This document shows positions 49,903-61,188 of a DNA stretch of 64,000 bases, one piece after another. The notes beneath the pieces are model-generated. The model searched no databases, was not told the origin of the DNA, and saw only the letters and a program-made list of their open reading frames with translations. Within the stretch, counting starts at the first letter, position 1, and every line of letters starts with the position of its first letter. Position numbers and translations under genes: made by a program. This DNA comes from Gammaproteobacteria bacterium (GTDB taxonomy: Bacteria; Pseudomonadota; Gammaproteobacteria; Poriferisulfidales; Poriferisulfidaceae), in the NCBI GenBank assembly GCA_026706895.1, contig JAPOXW010000006.1, forward strand, positions 62,001-126,000, read 5' to 3'.

Positions 49903-51063
49903 ATGAGACGCGGTCCAACAGGCCAATTCAGCACCACCTCCACCGGCGGTGAAACCGTGCGTGCCTTCGTGCCTCACCCTCTCCCGCCCGAACCCGCACT
50001 GGATCTGGGCATCCTCCAGGAGTCCATGGGAAAGGCGCTACTGGCACTCGGAAAACTGGACGGCCTGTCCGCGCTCCTGCCCGATGTGCACCAGCTCCTC
50101 TACACCTATGTGCGCAAGGAGGCGGTCCTGTCCTCCCAGATCGAGGGCACCCAGTCCACCTTGTCGGACCTTCTGCTCTACGAACTCGAAGAGGTGCCCG
50201 GCACTCCCCTGGACGACGTCATCGAGGTCTCCAACTATGTCGCAGCGTTGGAGCATGGAATCTCCCGACTGGACGGCGGATTTCCGCTTTGCAACCGGCT
50301 GGTCCGGGAAGTCCATGCCAAGTTGCTCAGCCATGGCCGCGGCAGCGGGAAAATGCCGGGGGAATTCCGCAGGACGCAGAACTGGATCGGCGGAACCCGC
50401 CCCGGGAGGGCGCGCTTCGTGCCTCCGCCCCCCCATGCCGTCGAAGACTGCATGGCGGATTTGGAACGGTTCTGCCACAAGGAAGACGAAGGACTGCCGG
50501 CACCCCTGCGTGCGGGCCTTGCCCACGTCCAGTTCGAAACCATCCATCCATTTTTGGATGGCAACGGTCGAGTTGGCCGACTGATGATTACTCTTGCACT
50601 GTATGACGCGGGCACCATACATCAGCCGCTCCTATACCCGAGCCTCTATTTCAAGCAGCACCGGGACCGGTACTACGCGCTCCTCGATGAGGTGCGGGAA
50701 AACGGCGACTGGGAAGCATGGCTCGAATTCTTTTTCGACGGCGTGGCGCAAACCGCCCAAGAAGCCGTCTCAACTGCCCGGCGTCTGCTTGACATGTTCC
50801 AGCAGGATCAAGTCAGAATCCAGCAGGAAGGGCGCAGGGCCGGGTCGGCGCTACGGGTTCATCAGGTGCTGCAAAAACGCCCTATCGCATCCCTTCGAGA
50901 GATGGCCCGTGGCACGGGGCTTTCGTTCGCGGCTGCAACCGCCGGAATAAAGTTGCTGGAGCGGCTTGACATCGTGCGCGAACTGACCGGAAAAAAAAGG
51001 AACCGCCTCTTCGGTCACCAGCGGTATCTGGACGTTCTTGCCGAAGAATCCGAAACACTGTAG
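49903..51063 (+). CDS. Fic family protein (Fic/DOC AMP transferase type)
   Basis: Fic motif HPFLDGNGRVGRLMITLAL; N-terminal SQIEGTQSTLSDLLLYE (inhibitory-helix-like); C-terminal wHTH-like region. Confidence 0.92.
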   Translation: MRRGPTGQFSTTSTGGETVRAFVPHPLPPEPALDLGILQESMGKALLALGKLDGLSALLPDVHQLLYTYVRKEAVLSSQIEGTQSTLSDLLLYELEEVPGTPLDDVIEVSNYVAALEHGISRLDGGFPLCNRLVREVHAKLLSHGRGSGKMPGEFRRTQNWIGGTRPGRARFVPPPPHAVEDCMADLERFCHKEDEGLPAPLRAGLAHVQFETIHPFLDGNGRVGRLMITLALYDAGTIHQPLLYPSLYFKQHRDRYYALLDEVRENGDWEAWLEFFFDGVAQTAQEAVSTARRLLDMFQQDQVRIQQEGRRAGSALRVHQVLQKRPIASLREMARGTGLSFAAATAGIKLLERLDIVRELTGKKRNRLFGHQRYLDVLAEESETL

Positions 51064-51187
51064 CGTACGCTTGACTCCCCCTCATCCCGGGTTTCATCAA
51101 CCTTGAAATTTGGACGTGTCATATCCAATTTTCATGGTATTGACGTTTCGGCCAGACTCAAGCAATCCAACGGATTCTGACCTGCGG

Positions 51188-51805
51188 TCAGCCCTCCTCG
51201 CCGCGCAGAAGACGACGCAGGTTCTCCCGGTGCCGGTAGACGACCACGATGCCCAGAAAGAGGCCCGCCAGCACCAGATCCCAGTCTCGATGCACCGCCC
51301 AGGCGTAGAGCGGCAAAGCCGCGCCCACCGCGATGGAGGCGGCCGACACCCGGCGATACAGCACGTACCCGAACAACCAGGTCGCCAGCCCCATCGCCAA
51401 CAGCAGCGGATTCAGCACCGCCATCACCCCGGCCAACGTCGCCACTCCCTTGCCGCCCTGGAAACGGTAATAGACCGGCCACACGTGCCCGACCACTGCC
51501 ATGACCGCAGCCACCAGTTCCGGTGACGGCCACGAGGAGGGGAGGCTCTCTCCGGCAAGGTAGGAAGCCAGCCAAACCGCCAGCGCTCCCTTGCCGGCGT
51601 CCCCGGCCAAGGTTATCGCGGCCCATCTCTTGTTCTCGCTGACCCGCAGCATGTTGGTCGCGCCCGGATTGCCGGAACCTTCGGTGCGCGGATCTTTCAG
51701 GTCGAAGGCCCTGCTTATAATCAAAGCGCTGTTGACCGCGCCGAGCAGATAACTTCCCAGCACCACGCCCAGCAGCACAAGAAACTGGTGAACCTCAACG
51801 CTCAT
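51188..51805 (-). CDS. plsY: Glycerol-3-phosphate acyltransferase
   Basis: YLLGAVNSALIISRAFDLKDPRTEGSGNPGATNMLR...FQGGKGVATLAGV; TM-rich. Confidence 0.94.
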   Translation of the reverse strand: MSVEVHQFLVLLGVVLGSYLLGAVNSALIISRAFDLKDPRTEGSGNPGATNMLRVSENKRWAAITLAGDAGKGALAVWLASYLAGESLPSSWPSPELVAAVMAVVGHVWPVYYRFQGGKGVATLAGVMAVLNPLLLAMGLATWLFGYVLYRRVSAASIAVGAALPLYAWAVHRDWDLVLAGLFLGIVVVYRHRENLRRLLRGEEG

Positions 51806-52538
51806 GGCCAACTCGGATTCCAAAAGCAAACCGTCGGTGATCCTGATTCACGGATTTGGGTTTCATTCATTCGTTTGGGAACCGGTCGCGACGCGGCTTG
51901 CTGCCAATTATACGGTTCGCCGACTCACGCTCGCGGGGTATGACGGAACGCCCGACCGATCCAATGGCCAAGATTCCGAGCAACTGGTGGAATACGAGGA
52001 TGCGCATTGGGTCGGCTGGTCGATGGGCGGCCTGGTGGCGCTTTCCGCTATTGAGAGCGGGCTCCTCCCGCGTTCGCTGACCTTGCTTGCCTCGTTGCCC
52101 TGCATGGTCGAACACGAGGACTGGCCCCATGCCATCGGGGCTTCGGCATTCGAAGACTTCCGTCGGCGCATCCAGTTGGACTCTGAAGCCGCGGTGCGTT
52201 ATTTTGCGACCTTGGTCGCCCATGGCGACGACCAAGCCCAGCAAATCCGCGATCAACTGCAGGCCGCGCCGATTCCGGACCGCCCGACTCTCGAACGGGG
52301 CCTGGACCTGCTCGAACACACGGATCTGCGCGAGACATGGACCCGATGCCGGGCTCCACAACAATGCATCCTGGGAGAACACGACGCGCTGATTCCGGCG
52401 GACGCGGGCCGGGCCCTGCGTACCTTGCGCCCCGAGGCCCGTTTCGACCTCGTCCCCCGGTCCGGGCATGCCCTGCCGCTGTCGGAACCGGACCGGTGTG
52501 CGGAGCTGATGCGCACATTCTGGGAGTCACTCGGATGA
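51804..52538 (+). CDS. bioH: Pimeloyl-ACP methyl ester carboxylesterase (BioH-like alpha/beta hydrolase)
   Basis: ILIHGFGFHSFVWEPVATRLAANYTVRRLTLAGYD, VGWSMGGLVAL, LVPRSGHALPLSEPD; immediately upstream of bioC. Confidence 0.82.
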   Translation: MANSDSKSKPSVILIHGFGFHSFVWEPVATRLAANYTVRRLTLAGYDGTPDRSNGQDSEQLVEYEDAHWVGWSMGGLVALSAIESGLLPRSLTLLASLPCMVEHEDWPHAIGASAFEDFRRRIQLDSEAAVRYFATLVAHGDDQAQQIRDQLQAAPIPDRPTLERGLDLLEHTDLRETWTRCRAPQQCILGEHDALIPADAGRALRTLRPEARFDLVPRSGHALPLSEPDRCAELMRTFWESLG

Positions 52539-53383
52539 ACGAGCCGGACCGCGCCCGGCAGGCAAGACTGCGCCGGAGATTCGACCGTGCAGCGGCTCGC
52601 TACGACGAGTGCGCGGGCGTGCAACGCGAAATCACCCACCGGCTGCTCGAACGGCTGGACCTGGTCCAGTTGGATCCCGGGTGCGTGGTGGACCTGGGTG
52701 CCGGAACCGGGGACGGAACGGTGCAGTTGCACCAGCGCTACCCCGAGGCTCGGATTCTTGCGGTCGACTTCTCGCAAGCCATGCTGCGGCAGGGTCAAAA
52801 GCGCGAACAGGCTGGCTCTTCCGTTGTGGCTGACGCGTTTCATCTGCCTTTCGCACCCGGCACGGCCGACTTGATGTTTTCAAGCTCCACCTTGCAGTGG
52901 TGTGTACCACTGACCGAGGTTCTGCGGGAGATCAGCCGCGTGTTGCGCCCCGGCGGGCTACTGATGTTCTCGACTTATGGCCCGGACACCCTGCAAGAAT
53001 TGCATGCCGCACAACAGGCGGCAGGCATGGAAGGCGGCGTCAACGAGTTCAGCGACATGCACCCCATCGGCGACCTGCTGCTGGAAGAAGGCTATCAGGA
53101 TCCGGTTCTTGATGTCGAGCGCTTGGATGTCTCTTACGCGTCGGTTCGAGACCTGATGATTGAACTTAAGGGCATCGGCTCAAGTCGTATCGACTCCCCG
53201 ACCGAACAGCCCTGCACTCGGCATCAGTGGCAAGCGCTGACCGACGCCTATCCAACCGACGATCAGGGGCGGATTCACGCGACTTACGAGGTCATTTTCG
53301 GGCATGCCCTTGCACCTGTTTCGCGTACTCACGGCGAAACCGCCACAGTGCCGATCGAAGCCGTCGGGCGGCAGACCCGATAA
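52535..53383 (+). CDS. bioC: Malonyl-ACP O-methyltransferase
   Basis: [31 protein letters not shown]...[15 protein letters not shown]...[44 protein letters not shown]. Confidence 0.92.
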   Translation: MNEPDRARQARLRRRFDRAAARYDECAGVQREITHRLLERLDLVQLDPGCVVDLGAGTGDGTVQLHQRYPEARILAVDFSQAMLRQGQKREQAGSSVVADAFHLPFAPGTADLMFSSSTLQWCVPLTEVLREISRVLRPGGLLMFSTYGPDTLQELHAAQQAAGMEGGVNEFSDMHPIGDLLLEEGYQDPVLDVERLDVSYASVRDLMIELKGIGSSRIDSPTEQPCTRHQWQALTDAYPTDDQGRIHATYEVIFGHALAPVSRTHGETATVPIEAVGRQTR

Positions 53384-53418
53384 GATATGGACATGTATGG
53401 TTCGCCGATTTCCAGAAC

Positions 53419-53907
53419 ATGGCCGATTTGACACACTTCAACGCCCAGGGCGAAGCCCATATGGTTGATATCTCAGAGAAAGAACCCACACACCGCATAG
53501 CGGAAGCGGAAGGGCGCATCCTGATGCAGGCGGAAACCCTGGAGCAGATTCGAGAAGGAACCCACCGCAAGGGCGATGTGCTCGGCATTGCGCGCACCGC
53601 AGGCATCATGGCCACCAAGCGAACCGCGGAACTGATCCCACTGTGCCATCCGCTGTCCCTGACCCATGCATCAGTCGAGTTCGAGCTGGAGGATCAGCCT
53701 CCTGCCGTACGTTGCCTCGCGCGCTGCGAAACCAAGGGACCTACCGGGGTCGAGATGGAAGCCCTGACGGCGGTGCAGGTTTCGCTGCTGACCATTTACG
53801 ACATGTGCAAAGCCGTCGACCGGGGAATGCGCATCCAGGAGGTCGGGCTGCTGCGCAAGTCCGGGGGTCGCTCGGGAGACTGGACGCGCGAAACCGCCTC
53901 GTCCTAG
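53419..53907 (+). CDS. moaC: Cyclic pyranopterin monophosphate synthase
   Basis: [31 protein letters not shown]...[17 protein letters not shown]...[31 protein letters not shown]. Confidence 0.96.
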   Translation: MADLTHFNAQGEAHMVDISEKEPTHRIAEAEGRILMQAETLEQIREGTHRKGDVLGIARTAGIMATKRTAELIPLCHPLSLTHASVEFELEDQPPAVRCLARCETKGPTGVEMEALTAVQVSLLTIYDMCKAVDRGMRIQEVGLLRKSGGRSGDWTRETASS

Positions 53908-53911
53908 ATTA

Positions 53912-56014
53912 ATGCTGCTCAGGCTTCTGCGTTACACCGCCTTCGGCATCCTGACGCTGGTGCTTGCGAGCCTGTTGGCGCTCAGCTACCTGGTGCTGAC
54001 GTTCGAACCCGACGATTACCGGGACGACCTCATCAATCTAGTGGAGGAACAGACCGGGCGGGCATTCACCATCGACGGAAGCCTGGATCTTCACCTGAAC
54101 CCGCCGCTGGTCGGCTTCGAGGTCCACGACATCTCGTTCGACAACCCTCCAGGGTTCGGGCAGGAACCGATGCTGACCGCGAAACGCGTCGAAGCGTACC
54201 TGCAAGTCATCCCGCTGTTGCTCGGCGAACTCCGCATTCGCTCTGTACTTCTGGACGGACTGCAGTTGCGGCTGCGGCGGAAGTCGAACGGACACACCAA
54301 CTGGTCCGACCTGCTCGCCGACAAGGATGCCCCTGGCCCCGGCCCAAGCGACCCCGGCAAAGCAACCGGCATTGATCTGGCCGAGATCCACCTGACCGAC
54401 GGGACCATCGCAATCTGGGACGAACTGCGCAATCGCCGCCTGCGAGGGTCCCATCTCGACCTGAACTTGAAGAACCTGACTTCCGGCGGCAACGTGCAGG
54501 TCGCATTGAACGGCGAGCTGATGGCCTGGCTCGACACCCGTGCCGAAAGCCGGATCAATGCCCAGGTGCAGATGACCACCGATCTCGCCCTGAAAGACGG
54601 CGGAGAGAAAATCACCGGGGAAGACCTGGACATGACGCTGGAGTTGACCGGGCCGGCATTCGCCTTCATGCGCATCAATCCCACCATCGAGGCCGAATCC
54701 TTCCGCTGGGACCAGGCAAGCGACACGCTTCGCCTTGATGAGACCGAGGCGACGGTCGAAGGCGCGCAGTTGCGGCTCGCCCCTCTGGAGGTGAAGTCCT
54801 TATCCGGAAAGCCGGAATTGACGGGACATGTCGAGGGAACCGGCGTCGATGTCCTGCACTGGCTGGCCCTGTGGAACGAAGAAGTGCCAACCCTGGAGGA
54901 TCCGACCGCTTTGCGGTTCCTGAAGTGGCAAGGCGATCTCAGGGTCCATCCGCAGGGAATCCAGCTGTCGGGACTGGATGCCGTGCTGGATTCCACTCCG
55001 ATTCGGGGAGAACTTTCTCTCCTGGACTTCGACCGGCCGCGGATCGCCCTGGATCTGCAGGTGGGTAAAATCGACTTGGACCGTTATCTTCCTCAGGATC
55101 AGGAAGCCGAAGCCGAGAAAAAGCCCGATGCCGAAGGTGTGGCATCACCGGAACCAAGCAGCTTGCCGATCGATTGGCTCCGCCAGCAAAGACTCGTGGC
55201 GAAAGTGGCGCTGGAACGCCTGCATTGGCAAGGGCTTCAATTCGCGGAAACACATGCTCAATTGACGGCCAATCAGGGGCTCTGGGAAGTCGAGTCGCTG
55301 GACGGGAGAATCAACGACGGCACGGTCGAGGCCAGTGCGGAACTGGACGTCTCCGGCGGCATCCCGTTGTATCGGCTGGACCTGAAACTGGAACAAATGG
55401 AACTCGGCCGCGTGATAGCCCTGTTCGACGAACATGGGCACACCCCCATCGAGGGCACGACCGACCTGAATCTGGCCTTCAACGCACGCGGACACCGCAT
55501 GGCCACGCTTTGGCCTTCGCTGACTGGCTTTGTCAGTTTGGCCGTGCGTAACGGCGTGCTGCAGGTCGGAGGGGTCGCCCAAGCCGTGGAGGCTGCCGTC
55601 GCGGCGCTGCAGGGGCGACCCAGCGAAACGACCTCCCAGGGCAAGTTGCCGTTCGACCTGCTGCTTGCGAGCTGGGACGCCAACGACGGGCGATTGACCA
55701 GTCGCGAATTGAAGCTGAATGCCGGCGCAATTTCCCTGGACGGGCTGGGTTACATCGACCTGCCGCATTCGTCGATCGACTACCAGTTGAATGTCTGGTC
55801 CGGCGACAGCCTGCGGATCCCGGTTCGCATCCGAGGGCCGTTCGGCGACCTGTCACACTCCCTGGACATGTCGTCACTGGTCGAGGAACAACTGGACAAA
55901 GGGCTCGACAAGGGATTGGGGTCCATCGTCGACAAGGTCGAGGAAAAAGTCGAAGAAAAAGCTGGCAAGCCCGCCGGAAAGGTTCTGCGGAAGCTGCTCA
56001 AAGACCTGTTCTGA
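53912..56014 (+). CDS. AsmA family protein
   Basis: N-terminal TM; YRDDLINLVEEQTGRAFTIDGSLDLHLNPPLVGFEVHDISFDNPPGFG; C-terminal AsmA region. Confidence 0.9.
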   Translation: MLLRLLRYTAFGILTLVLASLLALSYLVLTFEPDDYRDDLINLVEEQTGRAFTIDGSLDLHLNPPLVGFEVHDISFDNPPGFGQEPMLTAKRVEAYLQVIPLLLGELRIRSVLLDGLQLRLRRKSNGHTNWSDLLADKDAPGPGPSDPGKATGIDLAEIHLTDGTIAIWDELRNRRLRGSHLDLNLKNLTSGGNVQVALNGELMAWLDTRAESRINAQVQMTTDLALKDGGEKITGEDLDMTLELTGPAFAFMRINPTIEAESFRWDQASDTLRLDETEATVEGAQLRLAPLEVKSLSGKPELTGHVEGTGVDVLHWLALWNEEVPTLEDPTALRFLKWQGDLRVHPQGIQLSGLDAVLDSTPIRGELSLLDFDRPRIALDLQVGKIDLDRYLPQDQEAEAEKKPDAEGVASPEPSSLPIDWLRQQRLVAKVALERLHWQGLQFAETHAQLTANQGLWEVESLDGRINDGTVEASAELDVSGGIPLYRLDLKLEQMELGRVIALFDEHGHTPIEGTTDLNLAFNARGHRMATLWPSLTGFVSLAVRNGVLQVGGVAQAVEAAVAALQGRPSETTSQGKLPFDLLLASWDANDGRLTSRELKLNAGAISLDGLGYIDLPHSSIDYQLNVWSGDSLRIPVRIRGPFGDLSHSLDMSSLVEEQLDKGLDKGLGSIVDKVEEKVEEKAGKPAGKVLRKLLKDLF

Positions 56015-56018
56015 ATTC

Positions 56019-57050
<1,032 letters not shown>

Positions 57051-57097
57051 CTATAATCCTATGGGTCGGTGATCGACTCCAGCAAGAGAAACGCAAC

Positions 57098-57985
57098 ATG
57101 AAAGCAATGACTTGGCCCAGCACCTCTATCTTTAGCACCCTGGTCCTGACGGCAATCCTCGCCTATTCTCCGACCCTCGTCTTTGCGGCGCAGGAAGGAG
57201 TCTACTTCGGGATTTCTGCCGCAGCAGAAGAGCTGGACGTGTCGGTTTTCAAGACCGTCGACAACACGCCCGACGGAAACATGACCCTGTCGCAGGACAA
57301 GATCTTCACGGAACGGGATTCCGCCACCAAGACGGCAAGCGGGTTCGGTTTCGTACTTGGATACCAGCGCCCCCTACACTACGGAAGCTTGTACTGGAGC
57401 GGAGAGATCAATCTGGCTTACCACGGCGGAAAGGCTCATGGAAGGCTGGAAGGAACCGAGGATGTCGCGGCACGGAAAACCTACAACGATGCCAATGATC
57501 CGGACTTGCCAGCCTTTTCGGTCGGGCCACAGGTCGGCGAAAACTGGCCAGAACACTGGACCTTCGAAAAAGACTACAGCTACGGCGTAACGCTCAGGCT
57601 AGGCGGGCGACCGGAATTCCTGACCTCCGCACTCGGACCAGACGCCGGACTCTATATTCTGGCTGGCGTACGCCGGATCGAGGCCGAATACGTCAACACC
57701 GGAACCGGCTGTTTTGAAACCCCTCCGGCACTCTGCGCAAGCGCGGAGGATTTCGAGGTGAGCGTGGTCCGCACCGACCGGGACTACAGCGCCTGGACCC
57801 TGGGGGCAGGGGTACAGGCTTCGCTTGCGGAACAGATCGGCCTGCAGGTCGAAGCCTACTACATGGACTACGATTCGGAATCCCTGGTGCAGCTGGACGG
57901 AACGGAGGACTTGCGGGTTCGGGCCGTGCACGAGCCGGATGCCGAGGAAGTCGGCCTGAGGATGAGGCTGCTGCGGTACTTCTAG
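57098..57985 (+). CDS. Predicted outer-membrane beta-barrel protein (paralogue 1)
   Basis: Signal peptide; alternating strand pattern; ends in aromatic F (RMRLLRYF); homologous to the next gene. Confidence 0.7.
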   Translation: MKAMTWPSTSIFSTLVLTAILAYSPTLVFAAQEGVYFGISAAAEELDVSVFKTVDNTPDGNMTLSQDKIFTERDSATKTASGFGFVLGYQRPLHYGSLYWSGEINLAYHGGKAHGRLEGTEDVAARKTYNDANDPDLPAFSVGPQVGENWPEHWTFEKDYSYGVTLRLGGRPEFLTSALGPDAGLYILAGVRRIEAEYVNTGTGCFETPPALCASAEDFEVSVVRTDRDYSAWTLGAGVQASLAEQIGLQVEAYYMDYDSESLVQLDGTEDLRVRAVHEPDAEEVGLRMRLLRYF

Positions 57986-57994
57986 CCTGCTCGC

Positions 57995-58855
57995 ATGGAG
58001 AGATTCGACCATTCGGGACCTTTTGGGGCTCTGGCCCTGGCGGCGGCGCTGGCTGGCACTCCGGGCCTTGCTTCCGCCATGGAGGAAGGGTTCCACCTGG
58101 GGCTTTCCGCGTTCATGGAAAACCTGGACGCCACCGCTTTCAAGACGACGGACAACACGCATCCTGGGAATGCGACCGCATCCAGCGGCCGGGCCTTCCA
58201 CACCCGGGATTCCGACGACAAAGCGGCAAGCGGGTTCGGCATCCTGGCCGGCTACACCTTCCAGCTGGACAACCGGGGGCTGTTCCTGAGCGCTGAAGCC
58301 GACTGGGCCTGGCACGGCGGGAAAGCACGGGGCCGGCTGGAGTGGGTCCGGGATTCCGCGGCCCGGGAGGCCGCGGGCAGCAACCCCGACTGGCCGCAGT
58401 CCGGCGAAAGCTGGCCGGACGGCTGGACCTTCGAGAAAGACCGCAGCTACGGGGTGACGCTGCGCCTGGGCGGACGGCCTGGATTCCTAGCCGCCGCGCT
58501 CGGGCCCGGCTCTGGGCTGTATCTCATGGCCGGCATCCGCCGGGTCGAGACCGAATATATCGTCACCTACGAAGGCTGCCCGCGCGCGGACGGCTGCCCC
58601 GGCGGGAGAGAGGACGAGTCCTATACGCGCGGACGCGACCGGGTGGAAAAAGACTACACCGCCTGGACCGCGGGCATCGGGCTGCACGCACCACTCGGAG
58701 ACCGGACCGGCGTGCAAGTGGAGGTGTACTACACCGACTACGGCAAGGAGGATCCGCTTCACCTGGACCGCCGGAACGCCCCGCATATCGGGGTCCTGCA
58801 TGCGCTGGAGGTCGAGGCGGTCGGCCTGCGCCTGAGGCTACTTCGGCATTTCTGA
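57995..58855 (+). CDS. Predicted outer-membrane beta-barrel protein (paralogue 2)
   Basis: Aligns with the preceding gene (TFEKDRSYGVTLRLGGRPGFLAAALGPGSGLYLMAGIRRVETEY vs TFEKDYSYGVTLRLGGRPEFLTSALGPDAGLYILAGVRRIEAEY); ends RLRLLRHF. Confidence 0.7.
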   Translation: MERFDHSGPFGALALAAALAGTPGLASAMEEGFHLGLSAFMENLDATAFKTTDNTHPGNATASSGRAFHTRDSDDKAASGFGILAGYTFQLDNRGLFLSAEADWAWHGGKARGRLEWVRDSAAREAAGSNPDWPQSGESWPDGWTFEKDRSYGVTLRLGGRPGFLAAALGPGSGLYLMAGIRRVETEYIVTYEGCPRADGCPGGREDESYTRGRDRVEKDYTAWTAGIGLHAPLGDRTGVQVEVYYTDYGKEDPLHLDRRNAPHIGVLHALEVEAVGLRLRLLRHF

Positions 58856-58878
58856 CTTACCGAAACCGCTTACAGAAC

Positions 58879-59649
58879 GTGCCTTTCTCGGCATTCCGAG
58901 GTCCCCTTCTGCGACAGTGCAAGACTTCTCTCTGCATCATTCTTGCCACCAGCTTACATATCCCGACCGTCTCGGCCGAAACCTGGCGCGGCCTAATCGT
59001 TGAACCGGAATATCGTTGCTCGCCTTACCGAAGCGGCGACTATTCCTATCCACAGTCGGTCGAGCCTAAAATCGTCGCTGAACTCGGGAAAATCTACAGC
59101 CCTTACACCGGGCAGTGCTTCGACAACATCCGGCAAACTGACATTGAGCATATTGTGGCTCGTTCCGAGGCGCATGACAGCGGGCTGTGCCGCGCAGACA
59201 TTGCCACCCGAAAAAGATTCAGTTCCGATCCTCTGAATTTGACGCTAGCTAGCCCCCGACTCAACCGGTGTCAAAAACGAGCCTACGACGCGGTTAAGTG
59301 GATGCCTCTTATCAATCGCTGCTGGTTCGCCAATCGCGTGCTCCAAGTGCGCCTCAAGTACGGGCTGAACATCGACCGGCGCGAGGCTGAAGCCTTGGAG
59401 CAGGTGCTTTCTACTTGTACAACAACTGAAATTGAGATGTCGAGCTGCTCTACAGCACCCAGCCGGGTTGCCTCTGATATTCCGATACATCGTGGGAAGA
59501 TAGATGTCCTTTGCCTTTGGGATGATAATCAAGATGGAAAGATTACCTGCCGCGAGGCGCGCCGCCACGGCATTGCGCCCGTGCCGCGCGGGCATCCCGC
59601 CTATCCGTTCATGCACGATGGTGACGGCGACGGCGTGGTCTGCGAATGA
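58879..59649 (+). CDS. Predicted secreted HNH nuclease with C-terminal Excalibur-type Ca-binding motif
   Basis: TDIEHIVARSEAHDSGLCRADIATRKRFSSDPLNLTLASPRLNRCQKR; C-terminal PAYPFMHDGDGDGVVCE; likely GTG start and signal peptide. Confidence 0.72.
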   Translation: MPFSAFRGPLLRQCKTSLCIILATSLHIPTVSAETWRGLIVEPEYRCSPYRSGDYSYPQSVEPKIVAELGKIYSPYTGQCFDNIRQTDIEHIVARSEAHDSGLCRADIATRKRFSSDPLNLTLASPRLNRCQKRAYDAVKWMPLINRCWFANRVLQVRLKYGLNIDRREAEALEQVLSTCTTTEIEMSSCSTAPSRVASDIPIHRGKIDVLCLWDDNQDGKITCREARRHGIAPVPRGHPAYPFMHDGDGDGVVCE

Positions 59650-59670
59650 CAAGCCGAGGGTGGGGCGGGA

Positions 59671-59946
59671 TCAACGGTAAAACTCCACGTAGAAACGAAC
59701 CTTACCGAGCGCCTTGACTTCGTGTGCAATCTCCGGCTCTACAATCCCGGGTGTCTGCGGTGAAAGTTTCTCGTCCCGGGCCTCGGGTTCCAGGATACGG
59801 TAACGCAACCGACCCTCCAAGACGACGATTTTCCCCCAGACCCCCGCACTGGTCCGGTGCTCTTTCTTGAGGTTCTTCGGCATCGAGTTCTCTGTGAATT
59901 CGGGGGACTGAGCGAAACTTGAAACTTCTGCAGGCAGGGTTTTCAT
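59671..59946 (-). CDS. DUF1971 (TehB N-terminal-like) protein
   Basis: MKTLPAEVSSFAQSPEFTENSMPKNLKKEHRTSAGVWGKIVVLEGRLRYRILEPEARDEKLSPQTPGIVEPEIAHEVKALGKVRFYVEFYR. Confidence 0.85.
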   Translation of the reverse strand: MKTLPAEVSSFAQSPEFTENSMPKNLKKEHRTSAGVWGKIVVLEGRLRYRILEPEARDEKLSPQTPGIVEPEIAHEVKALGKVRFYVEFYR

Positions 59947-60401
59947 GGCAGTGCTTCTTCGCCATGGCTCGGAAGCGCTCCTGCGCTGATCGGCAAGCCC
60001 AGCGTCCTACCCGCGGCAATCATCTGCTTGTCCAGGCTGTAGATTGCAGCTACACCACGGTTTCCCGCGATCGCGAGATGCAGCGCATCTCCGGCTCTCA
60101 GGCCGGTCTCAATGCGCTCAAGCCACTCCTTGGCCTGTTCGAAGTCGTCGCTGTCCGGCAACAGGACGACAAAAGATTCCTGGACCATAGTCTCGAAGCG
60201 TGAACCGGCCTCACGCGCCGCAATGGCGTCAAGATTGCCCATGCGAATTTCGCGAGCGAGCATCGACGCAAACTCAACCCGGGTCCAGTGGCTGACTGCC
60301 AGCGTGTCTGCGGGCAAGGTCTCGAAAAAATCGGCGATCGGTTCGCTGGTGGCTTCCGGCAGGATGAGGGGAACGAGGAAACTGGTATCGAAATAGCGCA
60401 T
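59943..60401 (-). CDS. PIN-domain toxin (VapC-like)
   Basis: MRYFDTSFLVPLILPEATSEP...GLRAGDALHLAIAGNRGVAAIYSLDKQMIAAGRTLG. Confidence 0.82.
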   Translation of the reverse strand: MRYFDTSFLVPLILPEATSEPIADFFETLPADTLAVSHWTRVEFASMLAREIRMGNLDAIAAREAGSRFETMVQESFVVLLPDSDDFEQAKEWLERIETGLRAGDALHLAIAGNRGVAAIYSLDKQMIAAGRTLGLPISAGALPSHGEEALP

Positions 60402-60419
60402 TCGAATTGCCCACCGAGC

Positions 60420-60719
<300 letters not shown>

Positions 60720-60818
60720 TCAGGCCGAGTGCCCTTCATACGATTGGGATGCCTTGGCCCTGGCCCACATCGCATATAATCGCCACTCGCACGAACTGCT
60801 TGCCGCGTCTTCCCCGCA

Positions 60819-61091
60819 ATGCCCCGGATGGTCCAATGCGTCAAACTCGGCCGTGAAGCCGAGGGTCTGGAGCGGATGCCCTACCCGGGACCGCTCGGGC
60901 AGCGCATCTTCGACGAAGTCTCGGCCGAGGCCTGGAGCGGCTGGCTGCGCCACCAGACCATGCTGATCAACGAATATCGACTGACCCCGGTCGACCCCAA
61001 GGCGCGAAAATTCCTTGAGGAGGAGATGGAAAAGTATTTCTTCGGAGAAGGTTCTGAAAAGCCGAAAGAATTTATCGAACCGGAGAGTTAA
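60819..61091 (+). CDS. yggX: Probable Fe(2+)-trafficking protein
   Basis: [75 protein letters not shown]. Confidence 0.95.
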   Translation: MPRMVQCVKLGREAEGLERMPYPGPLGQRIFDEVSAEAWSGWLRHQTMLINEYRLTPVDPKARKFLEEEMEKYFFGEGSEKPKEFIEPES

Positions 61092-61188
61092 CCCCGGCGA
61101 TTTGGTCACGGCGTCCCCATGCCGCTGTAATCAAACTGAAACATAACGTCGAAATAATGTCTCTTTCCTAGAGGCCCGGCGTTTCCAG

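Noticed and set aside
58342-58878. N-terminal part of the 435-aa ORF preceding the secreted nuclease
   Set aside because: Overlaps the second barrel gene in another frame; Arg/Gly-rich and non-homologous. True start likely GTG 58879.
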